Origin: Deltaproteobacteria bacterium RBG_16_54_11
GTDB lineage: Bacteria; Desulfobacterota; B13-G15; RBG-16-54-18
Length of the DNA stretch: 32,731 nt
Reading direction: 5' to 3'
NCBI GenBank assembly: GCA_001797905.1
Contig: MGQS01000032.1
Span: forward strand, 1 to 32,731
Under the pieces are notes generated by a model. That model had not been told where the DNA came from. It was given only the letters and a program-made list of their open reading frames with translations, and searched no databases. Shown one piece after another: positions 15,916 through 23,272 of this stretch. Each line of letters begins with the position of its first letter. Positions within the stretch are counted from its first letter, which is position 1. Both the position numbers and the translations under genes were made by a program.

Positions 15916-16049
15916 GATATCCTATCCTCTAAGGCCTGCTCATAATACGCAGCAACGAGTACAAGTACTTGAATCCTGAGGGAGTACATGGTATCTTCCC
16001 AGAGGTGAGAGAATAACCCTTCATGGCTTGGGCTATAGGATAGGAAATC
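15916..16049. repeat. 16-bp imperfect inverted repeat ending at the cooC ribosome binding site
   Basis: GATATCCTATCCTCTA (15916-15931) matches the reverse complement of TATAGGATAGGAAATC (16034-16049) at 14 of 16 positions. The right arm includes AGGA, the only SD candidate for cooC at 16056. Pairing over the 102-base interval could hide the ribosome binding site. Alternatively the arms are the ends of a decayed mobile element. The interior holds no gene; 15931-16016 is a short stop-terminated open stretch without a start. Confidence 0.4.
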
Positions 16050-16055
16050 GCGTCA

Positions 16056-16835
16056 ATGAAGATCGCCATTGCGGGCAAGGGCGGGGTGGGAAAGACCACC
16101 CTCGCCGGGGTGATGGCTCGGTATTTAGCCGAGGAGGGATACAAGGTCCTGACCATCGATGCCGACCCTGATGCCAACCTCGCCTCAGCCCTGGGATTCC
16201 CCCCGGAACTCCTCAAGGGGGTCACCCCCCTGGCGGAGATGACCCCGCTGGTGGAGGAGAGAACCGGGGCTAAAAAAGGAACCTTCAGCGGGGTCTTCAG
16301 GCTGAACCCCAAGGTCGACGATATCCCGGACACCTACAGCGTGACCCACCACGGGGTAAAGCTCCTCACCGTGGGGAGCATCCCCCAGGCCGAGGGCGGG
16401 TGTTTTTGTCCGGAGAACATTCTGCTCAAGGGGTTGCTCCACCATATCCTGGTCAAGAGGGACGAGATGGTCATCATCGATATGGAGGCAGGCCTGGAGC
16501 ACCTCACCCGGGGGAGCACCAAACACGTCGATGCCTTCATCATCGTGGTGGAACCGGGGCAGCGGAGCATCTCCACGGCCAAGCAGATCCGGAGGTTGGC
16601 CCTGGATCTGGGGGTGCAGAAGGTGTACGGCGTGGGGAACAAGGTGACCTCTCCGGAGGACCGGGCGTTGATCGAGAAGGGGTTGAGCGAGCTATCGTTC
16701 TTGGGGCACCTTTCCTTTAATCAGAAGGTGATAGAGGCCGACAAGCAGGGGATCTCCCCTTATGACCTGGACGGGGCCATAAAAAAAGAGGTACAAGAGA
16801 TCGTCAAGCGATTACAAGGAGAACCAAGTGCTTAG
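16056..16835 (+). CDS. cooC: CooC-type nickel-insertion ATPase (CODH maturation, MinD/ParA family)
   Basis: This 259-residue P-loop ATPase has the deviant Walker A GKGGVGKTT (residues 7-15), DADPDANLASALGF and the Walker B-like VIIDMEAGLEHLTRG. The C-x-C pair in GGCFCPEN (Cys116, Cys118) is the dimer-interface metal-binding motif of CooC/AcsF proteins. Family members deliver nickel to the C-cluster of carbon monoxide dehydrogenase. No CODH gene is in the window, so its client is inferred, but it fits an organism with Wood-Ljungdahl enzymes. The SD (AGGA, about 11 bases upstream) is weak and may be masked by an inverted repeat. The gene overlaps plsC by 8 bases and leads a five-gene run. Confidence 0.85.
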   Translation: MKIAIAGKGGVGKTTLAGVMARYLAEEGYKVLTIDADPDANLASALGFPPELLKGVTPLAEMTPLVEERTGAKKGTFSGVFRLNPKVDDIPDTYSVTHHGVKLLTVGSIPQAEGGCFCPENILLKGLLHHILVKRDEMVIIDMEAGLEHLTRGSTKHVDAFIIVVEPGQRSISTAKQIRRLALDLGVQKVYGVGNKVTSPEDRALIEKGLSELSFLGHLSFNQKVIEADKQGISPYDLDGAIKKEVQEIVKRLQGEPSA

Positions 16836-17556
16836 GACAATATTTGCCTGGTCGTGCGCTGCTGTTTTCACCACAGTCTTGGGGATTTGCGCATACCTGA
16901 CCTTTCCCTTTGACCGCCGGGGGCGGGTGGTCCATCTCTATGCCAGGCTGTGGGGCTGGCTCATCCTCAAGGTTGCCGGCGTCAAGATGCAGGTCGCGGG
17001 ATTAGAGCACATCGATCCCGGGAAGCCCTGTATCTACATGTGCAACCACCTGGGGAGTTTTGACATCTTCGCCCTGCTTGCCTGCCTCCCCGTGCAGTTC
17101 CGATGGCTGGCCAAGGCCGAGCTGTTCAGGATTCCGATCTTGGGATGGGGCATGCGTGCTGCGGGGTATATCAGCCTCGACCGCTCGAAGCGCAGACGGG
17201 TCTACGAGAGCATGGAGATCGCCGCCAGAAAGATCAGGGAGGAGACCTCGGTGGTCATCTTTCCGGAGGGCGCCCGCTCTTTTGACGGGGCCATCCAGCC
17301 CTTTATGAACGGGGGCTTTAACCTGGCCATCAGGGCAGGGGTCCCCATTGTGCCCATCACCATCCATGGGACCTGGGAGATCATGCCGAGGACCACCAAA
17401 AGGGTCAAGAAGGGGAAGATACGGGTCGTGATAGAACCACCCATCGAGACTAAAGATTGCACTATGAAGGATAGAAGGCGACTGATGGCGGAGACAGAAA
17501 GGCGGATTACGGCCAACCTCCCCGCTCCTGACAGGGGGCATGCAGATGCACCATGA
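16828..17556 (+). CDS. plsC: 1-acyl-sn-glycerol-3-phosphate acyltransferase (PlsC-like)
   Basis: This 242-residue membrane-associated acyltransferase has an N-terminal hydrophobic helix (about residues 3-25). The catalytic HX4D motif is NHLGSFD (His74, Asp79). The substrate-binding block FPEGARS is at 145-151, and VPIVPITIHGT follows. It should acylate lysophosphatidate in phospholipid synthesis. It begins with GTG at 16828 inside the 3' end of cooC, with AAGGAG six bases upstream, and overlaps the RNase J gene by 17 bases, so translation looks coupled. The acyl-chain and acceptor specificity cannot be read from sequence. Confidence 0.9.
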   Translation: MLRTIFAWSCAAVFTTVLGICAYLTFPFDRRGRVVHLYARLWGWLILKVAGVKMQVAGLEHIDPGKPCIYMCNHLGSFDIFALLACLPVQFRWLAKAELFRIPILGWGMRAAGYISLDRSKRRRVYESMEIAARKIREETSVVIFPEGARSFDGAIQPFMNGGFNLAIRAGVPIVPITIHGTWEIMPRTTKRVKKGKIRVVIEPPIETKDCTMKDRRRLMAETERRITANLPAPDRGHADAP

Positions 17557-19261
17557 TGGCCCGCGGCGAGCCCTTCGGCTGGGCGCTCAGGACCACGCAG
17601 CTCAGCCGAGCGGCCTGCGGCTGATCCCCTTAGGGGGGTTGGGGGAGATCGGCCTCAATATGATGGTCTTGGAGTACGGTGATGACCTTATCGTCATCGA
17701 CTCGGGCCTTATGTTCCCTGAAGACTATATGCTGGGGATCGACATGGTGATCCCCGATATCACCTATCTCCGCCAGAACAAGGATAAGGTGCGGGCCATC
17801 ATCCTTACCCATGGTCATGAAGATCACATCGGGGCCCTCCCCTTCATCCTCAAGGAATTGAAGGTGCCGGTCTATGGCACACCCTTCACCCTGGCCCTGG
17901 TAGAAGAGAAACTGCAGGAGCATGAGGGAGTGGGGAAGGTAAACTTTAAGAGGGTGCGGCCGCGGGACCAGGTGGAGATCGGCCCCTTTCAGGTGGAGTT
18001 CATCCGCACGTGCCACAGCATCGTTGACGGGGTAGGGTTGGGTATCACGACGCCGGTGGGGATCTTGATCCACACCGGGGATTTCAAGATCGACCAGGCC
18101 CCGGCCGGAGGGGAGTTGACCGATCTGAGGAAGTTCGCCGAGTATGGGGAACGGGGGGTATTGGCCCTGCTCTCCGACAGCACCAATGCCGAACGGGAGG
18201 GACATACCCTCTCGGAGCGGGAGATAGGCCAGAAGCTCGAGGAGATCATCAGGGTGAGTCCGGGCAGGGTCATCGTAGCCCTCTTTGCCTCCAACATTCA
18301 ACGGATCCAACAGGTCATGGATACGGCCGTCAAGTTTGGTCGCAAGGTGGCCCTGGTGGGGAGAAACATCGTAAACAATACCCGTATCGCCCGAGAGCTC
18401 GGCTACATGCGTCTTCCCCCTGGCGGACTGATCGACATCAAGAAGATCGACCACTACCCGCCGGACAAGCTGCTGCTCTTTACGACGGGCAGCCAGGGAG
18501 AACCCCTCTCCGCCCTGAGCCTCATTGCTACGGACAGCCACAAGGACGTTCAGATCCAAAAGGGGGATACCGTCGTCCTCTCCTCCCGCTTCATCCCGGG
18601 CAACGAGAAGGCCATCACCCACATGATCAACCACCTCTGCCGTCGGGGGGCAAATGTCATATACGAAAAGATATCGGCCATCCATGTCTCGGGTCATGGC
18701 TACCGCGAGGAATTGCGGATGATGCTCAACCTGATCCGCCCCGAATATTTCATCCCCATCCATGGTGAGTATCGGCACCTGGTCCAGCACATCCAGCTGG
18801 CCAGGGAGGTGGGGATAGCCGAGGACAAACTGCTCCTGGCTGAAGATGGCGATGTCATCCTCCTCAATAATGGAAGGGGTAAGATCGTCGACCGGGTAGA
18901 GGTCGGCAAGGTCTTTGTCGACGGCAAGGGCGTGGGAGACGTAGAAGATGTGGTCCTGAGGGACAGAAAGCAGCTCTCCGAGGACGGGATGGTGATCCCC
19001 GTGATGGTCATCAATGAAAAAACTGGGGAGGTGGTCTCTGGTCCCGACATCATATCCCGGGGGGTTATCTTTGAGGAAAAGATGGGAGAGGTCTTAGAGC
19101 AGGCCAAAGCCGTCATTAAGGATGCCTTAGAGGGTGTTCCGCTCGATTCCAAGACCGACGATCTCGCGGTGGAGGAGCAGGTGCGCCGCGCCCTCAAGCG
19201 ATTCTTCCGCAAGGAGATGGACCGCCGGCCCGTCATCATCCCCGTGATCATCGAGATGTAG
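17540..19261 (+). CDS. rnj: Ribonuclease J
   Basis: This 573-residue metallo-beta-lactamase/beta-CASP RNase acts in mRNA decay and rRNA maturation as an endo- and 5'-3' exonuclease. LIPLGGLGEIGLNM opens the fold; the zinc motif HGHEDHIG starts at residue 91; HTGDFKID, SDSTNA and the beta-CASP motif SGHGYREEL are present. FIPIHGEYRHL and a C-terminal domain of about 110 residues complete a full-length protein. ATG at 17540 sits very close to its AGGGGG; a second ATG at 17546 has better spacing and may be the true start. The first 20 or so residues are Arg/Gln/His-rich and look non-conserved. It overlaps plsC and is followed by ftsK after 10 bases. Confidence 0.95.
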   Translation: MQMHHDGPRRALRLGAQDHAAQPSGLRLIPLGGLGEIGLNMMVLEYGDDLIVIDSGLMFPEDYMLGIDMVIPDITYLRQNKDKVRAIILTHGHEDHIGALPFILKELKVPVYGTPFTLALVEEKLQEHEGVGKVNFKRVRPRDQVEIGPFQVEFIRTCHSIVDGVGLGITTPVGILIHTGDFKIDQAPAGGELTDLRKFAEYGERGVLALLSDSTNAEREGHTLSEREIGQKLEEIIRVSPGRVIVALFASNIQRIQQVMDTAVKFGRKVALVGRNIVNNTRIARELGYMRLPPGGLIDIKKIDHYPPDKLLLFTTGSQGEPLSALSLIATDSHKDVQIQKGDTVVLSSRFIPGNEKAITHMINHLCRRGANVIYEKISAIHVSGHGYREELRMMLNLIRPEYFIPIHGEYRHLVQHIQLAREVGIAEDKLLLAEDGDVILLNNGRGKIVDRVEVGKVFVDGKGVGDVEDVVLRDRKQLSEDGMVIPVMVINEKTGEVVSGPDIISRGVIFEEKMGEVLEQAKAVIKDALEGVPLDSKTDDLAVEEQVRRALKRFFRKEMDRRPVIIPVIIEM

Positions 19262-19271
19262 GAGGCCCCAG

Positions 19272-21452
19272 ATGTCCAAAAAGGAATTGCTCAGGGAGAT
19301 CGGCGGCCTCCTCGCTGTGGGTGCGGGCGGCTTCCTCATCCTGTGCCTGTACTCCTTTCACCCTCACGATCCCTCCTTCAACCTCTATCAACCCGCGCCG
19401 GCCAAGATCCACAACTTGGGAGGGTTGATCGGCGCCTATCTCTCCGATATCCTCTGGCAGGTCTTCGGCTGCTCCTCCTTTCTGCTCCCCATCGCCCTCT
19501 TGGTAATGGGGATCTCCATCTTCGCCAACCGAAAACCCGAGCACAGAGGGCTCCGGCGGATTGGGTTTGGCCTTCTGGTTATCTCCTTCGCGGCACTGCT
19601 GGACATCTTCATAGGAGCGGTGAAGGTCTTCTCCTACGAGGGGATAGCCGGAGGGGTCCTGGGCAAGGTCGTGGGAACCTTCTTGGAGCGATACCTCGGC
19701 GTGGTAGGGACATCCTTCCTAATCATCTTGATATTTATCTCCTCGACCATACTGACCACGAGCATATCCCTCAGGAAGGTATTGAAGGCGATGATGAAGG
19801 CCGTGCAGGTGCTCGTCCGGTGGCTTATACGGGCCAAGGACCTGTACGGGGGGAAATGGAAAAAAAAGAGGGCCCTGAAAAAAAGCGCGAGGATCAGCAA
19901 GGGTCCCTCCCATCCCCCCATTATCCTATCCCACAAGGTCGAGCAGGAAAGCGAGCCGCAACAGGAATCCCTCCCCTTCCCCACACCGACGAGCGAAAAG
20001 TATCAACTCCCCCCCCTATCCATCCTGGAGGAGAGAAAGGACAAAGGGGTAAAGGTCTCCGAGGATGTCCTGTGGGCCAACTCGCAGATCTTGGAGAGCA
20101 AACTCAAGGACTACGGCGTGCAGGGGAAGGTCGTGGGGGTGAGGCCCGGCCCCATCGTGACCGTCTATGAATTTGAGCCTGCTGCGGGGGTCAAGGTCAA
20201 TAAGATCCTCAACCTGGATGACGATCTGGCGTTGGCCTTGAGCGCCCACAGCGTGAGGATACAGGCCCCTATCCCCGGCAAACCGGTGGTGGGGATCGAG
20301 CTCCCCAATCCTGTGCGCGAGGTCGTCTGTTTGAAAGATGTGGCAAGCTCAGACCTCTTTCAGGGGGGCGGCTCGACCTTGACCCTGGCCATCGGCAAGG
20401 ATATCTCCGGCAGCCCCTTTGTGATCGATCTGGCCCGCCTGCCGCACCTGTTGGTAGCCGGCTCGACCGGTTCCGGCAAGAGCGTATCCATCAACGCCAT
20501 GATCTGCAGCCTCCTGTTGAGGGCCACGCCGGACGCCGTCAAGTTTCTTCTCATCGATCCCAAGATGTTGGAGCTCCCCGCGTATGAAGGCATTCCCCAC
20601 TTATTATTGCCCGTGGTGACGGATGCAAAAGAGGCGGCCATCGCGCTGCGATGGATGGTAGAGGAGATGGAGCGCAGATACGCCATGATGGCAGAGCAGG
20701 GGATCAGAAACATCGAGAACTATAACCAGAAGGTCAAGGATGGCACGATTGGCAAGGCTACGCTCGCCACAGGCCGCCCCATCGAGGGGGCGGAGGGAGC
20801 ACTGCCTCCCAAGCGGCTCCCCTATGTGCTGGTGGTGATCGATGAGCTGGCCGACCTTATGATCGTCTCGGGCAGGGAGGTGGAAGAGTCCATCATCCGC
20901 CTGGCCCAGATGGCCCGGGCCGCGGGGATCCATTTGATCCTCGCCACACAGCGCCCCTCGGTGGATGTCTTGACGGGGCTGATCAAGGTGAACTTCCCCG
21001 CCCGGATCTCCTTCCAGGTCTCCACCAAGATCGACTCCAGGACCATCCTCGACACCCAGGGGGCCGAGCACCTCTTGGGAGCAGGGGACATGCTCTTTCT
21101 GCCGCCAGGAAGCTCCAAGCTCTTGCGCGTCCACGGGGCCTATGTCTCCGAGGGAGAGATGAAGAGGCTCGTGGAGTTCTGGCGTGGGCAAGGGGGGCCT
21201 ACCTATGATCGGAGCATCCTGCGGGAGCGCAGGGAGCGCAAGGAACTCGAGGATGAGGAGCACGACGAAAAATACGATGAGGCCGTGGCCTTTGTGGCCA
21301 GGACCGGCCAGGCATCCATCTCCCTCATTCAAAGAAAAATGAGAATAGGATATAACCGGGCAGCGAGGATCATCGAGCAAATGGAAGAGGAAGGGATCGT
21401 CGGCCCCTCTGATGGCGTCAAGCCCAGGGGTGTTCTGATTCATAAGATATAG
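19272..21452 (+). CDS. ftsK: DNA translocase FtsK/SpoIIIE
   Basis: This 726-residue septal DNA pump moves chromosome termini during division. Four hydrophobic segments occupy about residues 5-160, followed by a short Lys-rich and Pro-containing linker (about 185-255). The motor domain has Walker A AGSTGSGKS at about 395-403 and Walker B VLVVIDELADLM at about 517-528. TQRPSVDVLTGLIK and DTQGAEHLLGAGDML follow. The C-terminal winged-helix gamma domain that reads KOPS-like sites spans about 665-726 (ASISLIQRKMRIGYNRAARI). The linker is much shorter than in E. coli FtsK, as is usual outside enterobacteria. It lies in the run cooC-plsC-rnj-ftsK-recO. Confidence 0.96.
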   Translation: MSKKELLREIGGLLAVGAGGFLILCLYSFHPHDPSFNLYQPAPAKIHNLGGLIGAYLSDILWQVFGCSSFLLPIALLVMGISIFANRKPEHRGLRRIGFGLLVISFAALLDIFIGAVKVFSYEGIAGGVLGKVVGTFLERYLGVVGTSFLIILIFISSTILTTSISLRKVLKAMMKAVQVLVRWLIRAKDLYGGKWKKKRALKKSARISKGPSHPPIILSHKVEQESEPQQESLPFPTPTSEKYQLPPLSILEERKDKGVKVSEDVLWANSQILESKLKDYGVQGKVVGVRPGPIVTVYEFEPAAGVKVNKILNLDDDLALALSAHSVRIQAPIPGKPVVGIELPNPVREVVCLKDVASSDLFQGGGSTLTLAIGKDISGSPFVIDLARLPHLLVAGSTGSGKSVSINAMICSLLLRATPDAVKFLLIDPKMLELPAYEGIPHLLLPVVTDAKEAAIALRWMVEEMERRYAMMAEQGIRNIENYNQKVKDGTIGKATLATGRPIEGAEGALPPKRLPYVLVVIDELADLMIVSGREVEESIIRLAQMARAAGIHLILATQRPSVDVLTGLIKVNFPARISFQVSTKIDSRTILDTQGAEHLLGAGDMLFLPPGSSKLLRVHGAYVSEGEMKRLVEFWRGQGGPTYDRSILRERRERKELEDEEHDEKYDEAVAFVARTGQASISLIQRKMRIGYNRAARIIEQMEEEGIVGPSDGVKPRGVLIHKI

Positions 21453-21470
21453 AAGGCCATATTCATCGCT

Positions 21471-22226
21471 ATGCAGCTGCGCAAGACCGATGCCGTGGTG
21501 ATCTACCGCGCCGATTTCGGAGAATCCGATCTGCTCGTCACCCTCTACACCCCTGATCTGGGCAAGGTCAAAGGGATCGCCAAAGGGGCCAAGCGGAGCA
21601 AGAGGCGGTTTGTCAATAACCTGCAGCCCTTCTCCTATATCCGGGTCCTCTTCGCCGAGGGGAGGGGGGGGTTGATCAGAGTGGATGAAGCTGATATGAT
21701 ACAGCCCTTTTTTCGGATCAGTGACGATATCTCCAAGGTCCTCTATGGGAGCTATTTCCTCGAGATGGTCAAGGAGATGACCGGCGAGAAGGAGGCAAAC
21801 CCACCGCTCTTTGAACTAGTGGTGACCTTCTTGACCTTGCTCAATGACGCCCCCCCGCGCGAGGAGTACCCGCGGGTCTTTGAGCTGCGGTTCCTTGACC
21901 TCCTGGGCTACCGGCCCCGGGTGACGGAGTGCAGCATCTGCAACGAGCAGCTTCCCTGGGCGGATGGAGCGTGGTTCAGCTTTCGCCACGGCGGAGCAGT
22001 GTGCCAGGGATGCCATATCAATGCCCAGGGGGCAGTCGCCATCTCCGGTGAGACCTTGCAGGCCATGGAGCAGGCCCTCATGATGGACCTCGCCGGGGTA
22101 GAGGGGATTCGATTCTCCCCTCAGGTCCTCGCCGAAGGGAGAGAGATCCTCCCGCGGTTCGTTCAGCACCAGTTGGGCAAGGGATTGAAATCATTGCGGG
22201 TTATGGAAGAGGTGCAGGGGGATTAG
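21471..22226 (+). CDS. recO: DNA repair protein RecO
   Basis: This 251-residue recombination mediator helps RecR load RecA on SSB-coated DNA in the RecF pathway. An N-terminal OB fold (RKTDAVVIYRADFGESDLLVTLYTPDLGKVKGIAKGAK in overlapping pieces) precedes a helical domain. A zinc-binding pair of CxxC motifs lies at Cys154/157 (CSIC) and Cys178/181 (CQGC). Length and order are normal. It starts 18 bases after ftsK. Its TAG stop forms part of the TTAG target duplication of the small mobile element that follows, so the insertion left the protein intact. Confidence 0.93.
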   Translation: MQLRKTDAVVIYRADFGESDLLVTLYTPDLGKVKGIAKGAKRSKRRFVNNLQPFSYIRVLFAEGRGGLIRVDEADMIQPFFRISDDISKVLYGSYFLEMVKEMTGEKEANPPLFELVVTFLTLLNDAPPREEYPRVFELRFLDLLGYRPRVTECSICNEQLPWADGAWFSFRHGGAVCQGCHINAQGAVAISGETLQAMEQALMMDLAGVEGIRFSPQVLAEGREILPRFVQHQLGKGLKSLRVMEEVQGD

Positions 22227-22381
22227 TGTCATGTCTTACAATTAAAATGAATAAGTCGCGACGGATCTTGATGAGTTTTTATTTTCCAATTCTTTGACTT
22301 TAAAGAGGTTATTATCATGCGTGTCAATAACAGAGGCCGATTTGGCCTGGGACTTATTCATCGAATTTCCGAGACACGACA
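22227..22381. mobile_element. MITE-like element with 31-bp terminal inverted repeats and TTAG target duplication
   Basis: The 155-bp element has ends of 31 bp (22227-22257 and 22351-22381) that match as inverted repeats at 23 of 31 positions. The match is complete over the inner 11 bp (ATGAATAAGTC) and strong over the outer 10 (TGTCRTGTCT). It is flanked on both sides by TTAG (22223-22226 and 22382-22385), a 4-bp target-site duplication. It encodes nothing. The interior contains GTTATT/AATAAC and AGGCC/GGCCT mini-hairpins. TTAG fits the YTAR target rule described for IS701-type elements, but the parent transposase is not in the window. Confidence 0.7.
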
Positions 22382-22396
22382 TTAGGAGAGGAGCAG

Positions 22397-23272
22397 GTGA
22401 CCTTACAAGAGTTGATCTTGGCCCTGGAGCATTTTTGGAACGACAAGGGGTGTGTCATCCAGCAGCCGTATGACATAGAGGTAGGGGCCGGGACCTTCAA
22501 CCCCGCCACCTTCCTGCGGGTCCTCGGTCCCGAGCCCTGGAATGCCGCCTATGTGGAGCCCTCGCGACGCCCTGCCGACGGCCGCTACGGAGAAAATCCC
22601 AACCGCCTGCAACACTACTATCAGTATCAGGTCATCATGAAGCCCTCACCCCTCGCAATTCAAGAGATCTATTTAGACAGTCTGCGCAGCTTCGGGATCG
22701 ATCCCCTGGCCCATGACATCAGATTTGTGGAGGATGATTGGGAATCCCCTACCCTCGGCGCCTGGGGGCTGGGCTGGGAGGTCTGGCTCGACGGGATGGA
22801 GATCACCCAGTTCACCTACTTTCAGCAGGCAGGGGGAATTGATCTCAAGCCCGTCTCCGTGGAGATCACCTATGGCATTGAGCGGATCGCCATGTATTTG
22901 CAGGGGGTGGAGAACGTCTATGACCTTATCTGGACCGATGACATCCGCTACGGGGACATCCACCACCAGGGTGAGGTGGAGTTCTCCCGCTACAACTTCG
23001 AAGAAGCCGACGTGGGGATGCTGCTCAAACTCTTTGCTCTGTATGAAGGGGAGGCAAAAAAGCTCTTAGAAAAGGGGTTGGTCCTGCCTGCCTATGACTA
23101 TTGCCTGAAGTGCTCTCACACCTTCAACCTCTTGGAGGCGAGGGGGGCCATCAGCGTCACGGAGAGGATGGGATTCATCCTCCGGGTGCGGGAGATGGCC
23201 CGCGGCTGTGCCGAGCGTTACCTCCGCCAGCGGGAGGAGATGGGATACCCTCTGATGAGGAGCAAGGCATGA
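22397..23272 (+). CDS. glyQ: Glycyl-tRNA synthetase alpha chain
   Basis: This 291-residue class II synthetase subunit pairs with GlyS to charge tRNA-Gly in the bacterial alpha2beta2 enzyme. The near-invariant N-terminal region ALEHFWNDKGCVIQQPYD, then GAGTFNPATFLRVLGPEPW and YVEPSRRPADGRYGENPNR, is intact. EVWLDGMEITQFTYFQQ and YGIERIAMYLQ carry class II motifs 2 and 3. Length is normal. Translation starts at GTG 22397 behind GGAGAGGAG, which directly follows the mobile element; its insertion may have changed the original leader. The stop overlaps the glyS start (ATGA). Confidence 0.97.
   Translation: MTLQELILALEHFWNDKGCVIQQPYDIEVGAGTFNPATFLRVLGPEPWNAAYVEPSRRPADGRYGENPNRLQHYYQYQVIMKPSPLAIQEIYLDSLRSFGIDPLAHDIRFVEDDWESPTLGAWGLGWEVWLDGMEITQFTYFQQAGGIDLKPVSVEITYGIERIAMYLQGVENVYDLIWTDDIRYGDIHHQGEVEFSRYNFEEADVGMLLKLFALYEGEAKKLLEKGLVLPAYDYCLKCSHTFNLLEARGAISVTERMGFILRVREMARGCAERYLRQREEMGYPLMRSKA

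Larger units (their letters stand above)
15331..16055. other. Long divergent intergenic region with RNA-scale structure
   Basis: No protein gene is supported in this 725-base region between the divergent GOGAT-like gene and cooC. It contains the minus-strand attenuator leader (15412-15503), a plus-strand promoter with a structured RNA candidate (15637-15773), a 12-bp hairpin (15784-15811) and a long-range inverted repeat (15916-16049). Between 15504 and 15636 and between 15812 and 15915 I see nothing definable. Confidence 0.6.

Noticed and set aside
15784..15940. Possible c-di-GMP (GEMM) riboswitch on the minus strand, suggested by GGGTTACCG
   Set aside because: The conserved GEMM core segments are missing and no minus-strand gene follows in a suitable position.
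15931..16016. Stop-terminated open stretch before cooC that looks like a protein C-terminus
   Set aside because: It is about 28 codons between stops, has no start codon and no recognisable family; kept only as part of the intergenic description.
17630..18790. 386-codon minus-strand open frame inside the RNase J gene
   Set aside because: RNase J motifs are complete on the plus strand; the antisense frame shows no family pattern or ribosome binding site.
23101..23268. 56-codon upstream extension of glyS
   Set aside because: It lies entirely within glyQ in another frame; the ATG overlapping the glyQ stop gives the conserved GlyS N-terminus.
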